This document shows, one piece after another, positions 1 to 5,154 of a stretch of 6,755 nucleotides of DNA (within the stretch, counting starts at the first letter, position 1; every line of letters starts with the position of its first letter). The notes beneath the pieces are model-generated. The model was not told the origin of the DNA and did not search any database. It was given only the letters and a program-made list of their open reading frames with translations. A program made the position numbers and the translations under genes. Origin of the DNA: Chloroflexota bacterium (GTDB lineage Bacteria > Chloroflexota > Chloroflexia > Thermomicrobiales > UBA6265); assembly GCA_023415845.1 (NCBI GenBank), contig JAEZJB010000376.1:1-6755 (forward strand), written 5' to 3'.

Positions 1-2
1 GC

Positions 3-401
3 TTAGAGCCGCCCATTCGCCACGTCGGCCCGCAGGTCGGCGTACCGCCAGGCACTCTCGGGCGTAATCGGTCGTGGCTCGCTCTCTGCGCCGTCCATCC
101 GGTAGAGCCGGTTATCGGCAAAGTTGGAGAATAACAGGGCCCGTCCTGCGCTGGTCCACGCCCCGCCGCCATACTCGTGCACCCGGCTCCGAACCGAGAA
201 CGGCGCGGGAGTCAGGTCTACCGGTCCGCTGTCCGTGCGCATCACCAGCACGTACCGGCCCTTTTCCTGCGGGCGCGACTCCAGCCAGAGGATGGCGTCG
301 TTCCACGTGCCAGCCTCACGAATCCCTGGCGGGCTTTCGATCAGCATCTTCGGGGTGATCGGTGAGGGCCAGGCACCATACGGTACGGTCGGTTTGGTCA
401 T
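3..401 (-). CDS. S9 family (prolyl oligopeptidase-like) peptidase, N-terminal fragment ending in an early stop
   Basis: The 132 visible residues match the start of S9 peptidases of the dipeptidyl-aminopeptidase/acylaminoacyl-peptidase type, which cleave short peptides in the cytoplasm. Recognisable stretches are PYGAWPSPITP near residue 8, the RSRVHEYGGGAW block at 71-82, and RPITPESAWRYADLR at 110-124. All belong to the N-terminal beta-propeller; the catalytic alpha/beta hydrolase domain (Ser-Asp-His) is absent. A TAA stop at bases 3-5 follows ...ANGRL, exactly where relatives usually continue with something like YAVREDH. Full-length members are about 600-650 residues, so this is either a nonsense-broken gene or a sequence error at the window edge. 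I chose the ATG at 399-401 because family members begin shortly before the PYG motif and a GGAG lies a few bases upstream. The frame is open further upstream, but only as antisense to the ABC ATPase gene. It is divergent from that ABC unit. The family call is secure; whether the gene is functional is not. Confidence 0.75.
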   Translation of the reverse strand: MTKPTVPYGAWPSPITPKMLIESPPGIREAGTWNDAILWLESRPQEKGRYVLVMRTDSGPVDLTPAPFSVRSRVHEYGGGAWTSAGRALLFSNFADNRLYRMDGAESEPRPITPESAWRYADLRADVANGRL

Positions 402-422
402 CGAACTCCACAGTCCTTTTCC

Positions 423-434
423 GGCATGCATGCC
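423..434. promoter_or_regulatory. 12-bp perfect palindrome in the divergent intergenic region, candidate operator
   Basis: GGCATGCATGCC reads identically on both strands. It sits 21 bases upstream of the S9 peptidase start codon, inside the 150-base gap between that gene and the divergently transcribed ABC transporter unit. Position and symmetry suit a dimeric repressor site overlapping one or both promoters. I could not identify convincing -35/-10 pairs in this gap; TACACT at 487-492 is a weak -10 candidate for the rightward unit, without a good -35. The regulatory role is inference; a chance palindrome is possible. Confidence 0.3.
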
Positions 435-551
435 AAACATGGTTAACGCAAAAGTCAGGCGGGTAAGGTCACCCAGGCACGTTCTGTACACTGGAAGTAG
501 TGGCACACCGTGGGCGACACTGCCCGATCGCGCAACAATCAAGGCAGGGTG

Positions 552-1499
552 ATGGGACTCAACATACACCAGATCAGCAAGTCCTTTGGGACGTTCAAGG
601 CGGTCGACGACATCAGCTTCACGGTCACACCCGGCCGCATCTTTGGCTTCCTCGGCACGAACGGTGCCGGTAAAACCACCACCATGCGCATGATCCTCGA
701 CATCATTCGCGCCGACTCCGGCACTATCACCTGGAATGGCACCCCAACCTCGGACATTCCTCGCAACAACTTCGGCTACCTGCCCGAGGAACGTGGGCTC
801 TATCCCAAAATGCAGGTCGAAGCCCAGCTGCTCTTCCTCGCCCAGCTGTACGGCGCCGATCTGAACAAGGCCCGCGCTACCCTCGATGAATGGCTCGAGC
901 GTCTCAACATCACCGAGAACCGCCACAAGCAGGTCGACCAGTTGAGCAAGGGAAACCAGCAGAAGATCCAGTTCCTCGCAGCCATCATCCACGACCCGGA
1001 AATCCTGATCCTCGACGAGCCGTTCAGCGGCCTCGACCCCGTCAATGCCGACCAGATGAAGCAGGCTTTCCTCGAAATGCGTGACCGCGGCAAGACCCTG
1101 ATCTTTTCGACGCACCAGCTCGACGACGCCCAGGAACTCTGTCACGACGTCGTGATCATCAACCGCGGCAAGGTGCTGATCTCCGGCGAGGTGACGGACG
1201 TCCGCCGCAGCATGGGGCGCCAGGTCGTGCGCATGGCCCTGGCCGGCAATGCATCGCTCGACTGGGCCGCCACCATTCCTGGCGTTTCCATCGAGCGTCA
1301 GCGCGAAGATGGCGCCGAACTCCGTGTGCCCGATGCCGAATCCGCCCAGGCCCTGCTCGTGGAAGCCGTCAACCGTAATCTGGTCGTCACCCAGTTCGAT
1401 ATCAACTACCCGTCACTCAACGACATCTTCCTCGACCTCGTCCGCGGCTCATCCCGCCCGAGCGAGCGAGAGCTTGTCGGCGCGACGGAAGGGGTCTGA
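552..1499 (+). CDS. ABC-2 type transporter ATP-binding protein, NatA-like
   Basis: This is a cytoplasmic ATPase subunit of an ABC-2 exporter, 315 residues. Walker A is GTNGAGKT (35-42), the Q-loop region is GYLPEERGLYPKM (75-87) with Glu at the usual Gln position as in NatA/YhaQ-type ATPases, the signature is LSKGNQQK (131-138), Walker B is ILILDEP (151-157), the D-loop SGLD (159-162), and the H-loop histidine is H188 in STHQ. Residues from about 215 to the end form the C-terminal extension (DUF4162-like) typical of this subfamily. An in-frame ATG at 510 would add 14 residues with no family character; I prefer ATG 552, preceded by AAGGCAGGG and giving the normal N-terminus (GLNIHQISKSFG). The permease gene begins 3 bases after the stop, so the two form one operon and presumably one complex. 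NatA of Bacillus is linked to sodium efflux, but the substrate here cannot be read from sequence, so no symbol is given. Confidence 0.93.
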   Translation: MGLNIHQISKSFGTFKAVDDISFTVTPGRIFGFLGTNGAGKTTTMRMILDIIRADSGTITWNGTPTSDIPRNNFGYLPEERGLYPKMQVEAQLLFLAQLYGADLNKARATLDEWLERLNITENRHKQVDQLSKGNQQKIQFLAAIIHDPEILILDEPFSGLDPVNADQMKQAFLEMRDRGKTLIFSTHQLDDAQELCHDVVIINRGKVLISGEVTDVRRSMGRQVVRMALAGNASLDWAATIPGVSIERQREDGAELRVPDAESAQALLVEAVNRNLVVTQFDINYPSLNDIFLDLVRGSSRPSERELVGATEGV

Positions 1500-1502
1500 T
1501 CG

Positions 1503-2798
1503 ATGGATCTGCATCGCATTCTGCTGGTTGCCCGGCGCGAGCTTTTCACTCGCCTGCATCAGCGCAGCTACCGGCTGACCACCCTGTTCCAGTTCCTCGT
1601 CGTGGTGATCGTGGCCTGCCTGCCGGTCATCTTCGCCGCCTTCGACGATGGCGGCACCAGTATCGACAGAGTATTGATCGTCAATGCCGACGGCACCGAT
1701 CTCGAGGCCAGTCTGCAGCCGTATATCGCCTCGGGCGATGACGCCTCTGGCCGTGTCGAATTCGTGACCACTGACGACACCCTCGACCAGGCTGCTCAGG
1801 CCGTCCGCGATGGCGACGTCGACGCGGCCCTGATCGCCAGCCGCACCGACGATGGCGACCTCGCCTTCACCTACCTCAACGATGGCGGCGAAACCGATTC
1901 GCTCTCTCAGCAGATTTACGCTGGTGTCTCCGCCCTGACCCTTGAGGACCGCCTCGCGCATAGCGGCATCGACCAGGACACCTTCGAGGCCGCGATCGCG
2001 CCGCCCGACTACACACTCGAAGCAGCTGCCGACGACGCCACCTCCGACGATGACGAAGTTGGTGGCATCGAAGTGATCCTGGCCTATTTCTTCACTATCC
2101 TCATGTTCATGGCCATCATGCTCTACGGCAACTGGGTGGCCCAGGGCGTGGTCGAGGAGAAGAGCACCCGCATCATGGAGATCATGATCAACGCCGCCAC
2201 ACCGCGTGATCTGCTGGCCGGGAAGGTGCTCGGCATCGGCGCCGCCGGTCTCCTCCAGATGCTGCCAATGCTCATCGGTGGCGGGCTTGCCTTTGCCCTC
2301 CAGCGACCTATCGCCCGCGCCCTCGACATCTCCACGTCGTCCCTCCCCGACTTCGACTTCAGTGGGGTGTCAGTCGGCGCGATCACCTGGTTCCTCGTCT
2401 ACTTCCTCCTCGGTTTCACCCTCTACGCGGCGATGTATGCCGCCCTCGGATCGCTCGTCAGTCGCCAGGAAGAGGTCACCCAGGCCGTCGCCCCCATGCA
2501 GACCATCAGCATGGTCGGGTACTTCGCAGCCTTCGTGACCATGTTCATGCCAGACAGCCTCGTCACGCGGATCCTTTCGATCTTCCCGCTGACCTCGCCG
2601 TTCACCATGATTTCCCGCGTCATCGTCTCCGATCCTCCCGCCTGGGAGCTGGCCCTCAGCGTCGGCCTGCTCGCCGTGACCACGATCGGCGCGATCATCA
2701 TTGCCGCCCGCATCTATCGGGTCGGTGTCCTCCAGTACGGCCAGAAACCGAGTCTCCGGGCCGTCTTCTCGCGTGACCTTGAGCATGCCGCTCGCTAG
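1503..2798 (+). CDS. ABC-2 type transporter permease, NatB/YhaP-like
   Basis: This 431-residue membrane subunit partners the ATPase encoded just upstream. A cytoplasmic N-terminal amphipathic stretch with ARREL (10-14) leads into a first membrane helix (about 28-47). A large, acidic, Asp-rich extracytoplasmic domain follows (about 48-188), then a C-terminal cluster of helices at roughly 190-212, 245-266, 293-315, 329-350 and 382-402. The motif VVEEKSTRIMEIMINAATP (216-234) is the hallmark cytoplasmic segment of ABC-2 permeases of the PF12698 type and probably contacts the ATPase. FPLTSPFTMISR (361-372) is another conserved block. Start ATG 1503 is supported by GGAAGGGG at 1487-1494 inside the end of the preceding gene, implying translational coupling. 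Length and architecture are normal for the family. The transported substrate is unknown; a sodium, peptide or drug exporter are all possible. Confidence 0.92.
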   Translation: MDLHRILLVARRELFTRLHQRSYRLTTLFQFLVVVIVACLPVIFAAFDDGGTSIDRVLIVNADGTDLEASLQPYIASGDDASGRVEFVTTDDTLDQAAQAVRDGDVDAALIASRTDDGDLAFTYLNDGGETDSLSQQIYAGVSALTLEDRLAHSGIDQDTFEAAIAPPDYTLEAAADDATSDDDEVGGIEVILAYFFTILMFMAIMLYGNWVAQGVVEEKSTRIMEIMINAATPRDLLAGKVLGIGAAGLLQMLPMLIGGGLAFALQRPIARALDISTSSLPDFDFSGVSVGAITWFLVYFLLGFTLYAAMYAALGSLVSRQEEVTQAVAPMQTISMVGYFAAFVTMFMPDSLVTRILSIFPLTSPFTMISRVIVSDPPAWELALSVGLLAVTTIGAIIIAARIYRVGVLQYGQKPSLRAVFSRDLEHAAR

Positions 2799-2840
2799 AG
2801 CAATCCGGTGCTCCCGCTCAGATGCGGACCAACGCCTCGG

Positions 2841-2874
2841 GACCGGGTACGATGCCACCAGCATCTGCCCGGTC
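2841..2874. repeat. Two-tier inverted repeat (candidate RNA hairpin) between permease and EamA genes
   Basis: An outer 7-bp stem, GACCGGG (2841-2847) with CCCGGTC (2868-2874), encloses an inner 5-bp stem, GATGC (2851-2855) with GCATC (2861-2865), and a 5-base loop CACCA. The two tiers are joined by a small asymmetric internal loop (3 and 2 bases). It lies 43 bases after the permease stop and 48 bases before the EamA start. No T-run follows, so it is not a standard intrinsic terminator; it may be a structure that partly separates the two transcripts, or chance in GC-rich DNA. Confidence 0.35.
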
Positions 2875-2921
2875 GCGTTGTGTTGGCACCGACCCATCGT
2901 CAACCAATCCCTGTCATTGGA

Positions 2922-3830
2922 ATGTCGCCGTTTCAGCAAGGACGCTCGGCCCCGGTGAATCCACGCATATCCTCCGGCAACCTTGCTGCGCTCGCCGCGC
3001 CAGTCTTTGTCTTCATCTGGAGCACGGGCTTCATCGGTGCCCGCTACGGCATGCCCTATACCGAACCGGCCACGTTTCTCACCATGCGTTTCGCCGGGGT
3101 GCTCCTCCTGATGGTGCCCGCCGTCCTGATCATGCGTGTGCCGTTCCCCGCTCGCCCTCAGGTGCTGCACCTTGCCGTGGCCGGTCTGCTGCTGCAGGGT
3201 GGTTACCTGCTTGGCGTCTTCGAAGCGATCCGCCACGGCATGGGTGCCGGTCTCGCCGCGCTGATCGTCGGGTTGCAGCCCGTCCTGACCGCACTCCTCG
3301 GGGCCGTCGTCAGCGAACGGGTGACCGGCCGCCAGTGGGTGGGTCTCGTCCTCGGCTTCGGCGGTGTCACCCTCGTCGTCGCCGAGCGCCTGAGCCTCAG
3401 CGGCCTCTCGTTGCTGAGCGTCGCGATGGCCGTCGGGGCTCTGCTTTCGATCACCGCCGGCACCCTCTACCAGAAGCGATTCACCCCGCAGTTCGATCTC
3501 CGTGTGGGCAGCGTCATCCAGTTTGCCTCCGCCCTCTGCTTCGTCATTCCGGTCGCGTTGCTCACCGAGTCCCGCGCAATCGAGTGGACGGTCCCCCTCG
3601 TCGGGGCCATTCTCTGGTCCATCTTCGCGCTCTCCATCGGCGCCACCTCACTCCTTTTCATTCTCATCCGGCGCGGAGCGGCAACCCGCGTCGCCAGCCT
3701 GATGTACCTCACGCCAGGCGTGACGGCGGTCATGGCCTGGATTCTCTTCGGCGAGTCCATCACTGTCTGGATGCTCGCCGGCATCTGCCTGACCGCCGCC
3801 GGGGTGGCCACCATGCTCCGGCGCTCCTGA
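2922..3830 (+). CDS. EamA/DMT-superfamily transporter
   Basis: This is a predicted inner-membrane exporter of the drug/metabolite transporter superfamily, 302 residues, with ten hydrophobic segments arranged as two EamA repeats. Repeat 1 opens with AAPVFVFIWSTGFIGARYG (25-43) and closes with LQPVLTALLGAVVSERVTG (118-136) followed by a glycine-rich helix LVLGFGGVTLVVAE. Repeat 2 closes with YLTPGVTAVMAWILFGESIT (262-281) and a final helix ending in MLRRS. EamA proteins export amino acids or other small metabolites, but substrate cannot be predicted from sequence. Start choice is uncertain: ATG 2922 has a weak upstream signal (TTGGA), whereas GTG 2955 gives a 291-residue protein and has AAGGA upstream, though 12 bases away. 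The frame is open further back to 2808, but those residues lack family character. It follows the ABC unit by 123 bases on the same strand and may be transcribed separately. Confidence 0.9.
   Translation: MSPFQQGRSAPVNPRISSGNLAALAAPVFVFIWSTGFIGARYGMPYTEPATFLTMRFAGVLLLMVPAVLIMRVPFPARPQVLHLAVAGLLLQGGYLLGVFEAIRHGMGAGLAALIVGLQPVLTALLGAVVSERVTGRQWVGLVLGFGGVTLVVAERLSLSGLSLLSVAMAVGALLSITAGTLYQKRFTPQFDLRVGSVIQFASALCFVIPVALLTESRAIEWTVPLVGAILWSIFALSIGATSLLFILIRRGAATRVASLMYLTPGVTAVMAWILFGESITVWMLAGICLTAAGVATMLRRS
2938..2942 (+). promoter_or_regulatory. Possible ribosome binding site for an alternative EamA start
   Basis: AAGGA at 2938-2942 is the best Shine-Dalgarno-like match near the EamA gene start. 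It lies inside the reading frame if ATG 2922 is used, but 12 bases before GTG 2955, which would start the protein at the VNPRISSG residues. This makes GTG 2955 a real competitor for the true start. The spacing is longer than ideal, so the question stays open. Confidence 0.3.
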
Positions 3831-3906
3831 GCGCCTCACCAAATCGGCGAAGCCCTCAACCCATGCTTCACCCGCGCTGTCTTTCGCCTTGGCACCTTCC
3901 TCTACG

Positions 3907-3941
3907 GGTGTGAGGTGCAACTCCTTGCCGGATCCCACACC
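3907..3941. repeat. Weak inverted repeat downstream of the EamA gene
   Basis: GGTGTG (3907-3912) pairs with CACACC (3936-3941), and the stem can be extended by GG (3914-3915) with CC (3934-3935) if A3913 is bulged, giving an 18-base loop. It lies 76 bases after the EamA stop in the gap before the PLP-enzyme gene. There is no following T-run. It may be a transcript-end or leader structure, or chance. Confidence 0.2.
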
Positions 3942-3975
3942 GAAGTCGTCAATCCGATCACTTCCGCAGCCGCCA

Positions 3976-3999
3976 ACTCGCCGGTACAATCCGGCGAGT
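3976..3999. promoter_or_regulatory. Perfect 9-bp inverted repeat enclosing a TACAAT hexamer, candidate operator-promoter
   Basis: ACTCGCCGG (3976-3984) and CCGGCGAGT (3991-3999) are perfect inverted copies separated by TACAAT (3985-3990), which matches the bacterial -10 consensus at five of six positions. The element ends 41 bases before the GTG start of the PLP-enzyme gene, a natural place for a promoter, and a regulator bound to the two half-sites would cover the -10. No convincing -35 lies 16-18 bases upstream (TTCCGC at 3962-3967), and no T-run follows, which argues against a terminator. As RNA it could also fold into a 9-bp hairpin with a 6-base loop. The inverted repeat is certain; the role is inferred. 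Confidence 0.45.
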
Positions 4000-4030
4000 C
4001 TGTTGTCGAGGCAGTCGCCTCATCCCATCT

Positions 4031-4034
4031 GGAG
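4031..4034 (+). promoter_or_regulatory. Ribosome binding site supporting the GTG start of the PLP-enzyme gene
   Basis: GGAG at 4031-4034 lies 6 bases before GTG 4041. No ATG exists in this frame until residue 33, past conserved family sequence (TPALFVDLDAL at 16-26), so this site decides the non-ATG start. Confidence 0.7.
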
Positions 4035-4040
4035 TAAAAC

Positions 4041-5138
4041 GTGGCGTTGACGTCCCTGATCGGAACACCTGTCGAAACGCTGGATACACCGGCGCTCTTC
4101 GTTGACCTTGATGCGCTCGATGGCAACATCGCGGTCATGACCGGGTTGCTCGCTGAGCACGGCGTGAACTGGCGCCCCCATGCCAAGGCGCACAAGTCTC
4201 CAGCCGTGGCCCACCGGCTCATCGCCGCCGGCGCGATCGGCATCACCTGCGCCAAGCTGGCCGAGGCCGAGGTCTACGCCGCCAGCGGCATCCGCGACAT
4301 CCTCATCGCCAACCAGGTAGTCGGTCCCGTCAAGGCTTGCCGCATGGCCGAGCTGGCCTCGGAAATCGACATCATGTCCGCTGTCGACAGCCTCGCTGGC
4401 GCTCGCTTCCTAAGTGATGCCGCCGTCGAGGTCGGATCGCAGCCGCGAATCGTGATCGAAGTCGACACCGGCATGAATCGCGGCGGTGTCGCTCCCGGCC
4501 AGGCCGCCGTCGACCTCGCGCGCGAACTTGTCAAACTGCCGAATCTCCGCTTCGCCGGCCTGATGTCATGGGAGGGCCACGTCCTGAGCATCGCCGATGG
4601 CGCTTCCCGGGAAGCTGCGGTCCGCACTGCCATCACCCAGTTGCTCGAGACGGCCGATGCCATCCGGGCGGCCGGCATTCCGGTGGATATCGTCTCCTGC
4701 GGCGGCACCGGCACCATCGTCACCGCCCGCCAGATGGAAGGCGTGACCGAACTCCAGGCAGGCGGCGGCATTTTCGGTGACGCTTTCTATCGCCACCTCG
4801 ACGTGCCCGTGGAACCCGCCCTCTTCGTCAAGGTCACCGTCACCAGCCGCCCGACGCCGGACCGCATCCTGTTCGATGCCGGCCGCAAGACCATCGATCC
4901 TTCCAACGTGCCGCCCGAGGTCGTCGATCTCGATCACGTCGCCGGTATCTCGCTCTCCGCTGAGCACGGCACCATTCGCCTCACCGAACCCAACACCACG
5001 GTGCAGGTCGGCGATACCCTCACGCTGCGCGTTGGCTACAGTGACCAGGCGGTTCACCTGCACGAGCAGATCTACGCGGTGCGCAATGGACGCGTAGTCG
5101 CCATCTGGCCGACGCTCGCACGGGGCAAGCTCACCTAA
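4041..5138 (+). CDS. DSD1-like PLP-dependent enzyme (D-threonine aldolase/D-serine dehydratase fold)
   Basis: This 365-residue enzyme has the fold-type III (alanine racemase-like) barrel plus C-terminal beta domain of D-threonine aldolases and eukaryotic-type D-serine dehydratases. The family start TPALFVDLDAL is at 16-26. RPHAKAHKSP (45-54) carries the PLP Schiff-base lysine, most likely K49. TCAKLAEAEVYAASGIRD (69-86), EVDTGMNRGGV (140-150), MSWEGH (175-180), the PLP-phosphate loop SCGGTGT (219-225), ELQAGGGIFGDAFY (237-250), FDAGRKTID (278-286) and SAEHG (306-310) all match family blocks. The oddity is at the C-terminus: the PNH-x-C/D motif whose His and Cys/Asp bind the divalent metal in characterised members is replaced by VGYSD (331-335), while the following VHLHE (338-342) is kept. 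So the overall class is secure, but aldolase versus dehydratase activity, or another reaction on a D-amino acid, is not. The gene starts with GTG and converges on the ligand-gated channel gene with a 16-base gap and no obvious terminator between them. Confidence 0.88.
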   Translation: MALTSLIGTPVETLDTPALFVDLDALDGNIAVMTGLLAEHGVNWRPHAKAHKSPAVAHRLIAAGAIGITCAKLAEAEVYAASGIRDILIANQVVGPVKACRMAELASEIDIMSAVDSLAGARFLSDAAVEVGSQPRIVIEVDTGMNRGGVAPGQAAVDLARELVKLPNLRFAGLMSWEGHVLSIADGASREAAVRTAITQLLETADAIRAAGIPVDIVSCGGTGTIVTARQMEGVTELQAGGGIFGDAFYRHLDVPVEPALFVKVTVTSRPTPDRILFDAGRKTIDPSNVPPEVVDLDHVAGISLSAEHGTIRLTEPNTTVQVGDTLTLRVGYSDQAVHLHEQIYAVRNGRVVAIWPTLARGKLT

Positions 5139-5154
5139 TCTGGCCTGAGACTGC

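Noticed and set aside
402..1145. Minus-strand frame of the S9 peptidase stays open far upstream, giving a 380-residue frame
   Set aside because: The upstream part is antisense to a clear ABC ATPase gene and has no family character; the peptidase homology begins at the ATG at 399-401. Long antisense frames are expected from GC-rich codon use.
552..2798. Naming the ABC pair natA/natB as a sodium exporter
   Set aside because: The similarity is to a broad subfamily whose members have different or unknown substrates; nothing in the sequence shows sodium export.
2370..3236. 288-residue minus-strand open frame across the permease end and EamA start
   Set aside because: Low-complexity, Gly/Asp/Glu/His/Arg-rich composition without domain motifs, overlapping two well-supported genes; a shadow frame.
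2822..3913. 363-residue plus-strand open frame overlapping the EamA gene
   Set aside because: Arg/Pro/His-rich translation with no hydrophobic or motif structure; the other frame shows ten membrane helices and EamA motifs.
5139..5154. Possible bidirectional terminator between the convergent genes
   Set aside because: The 16-base gap holds no inverted repeat and no T-run; nothing supports a terminator there.
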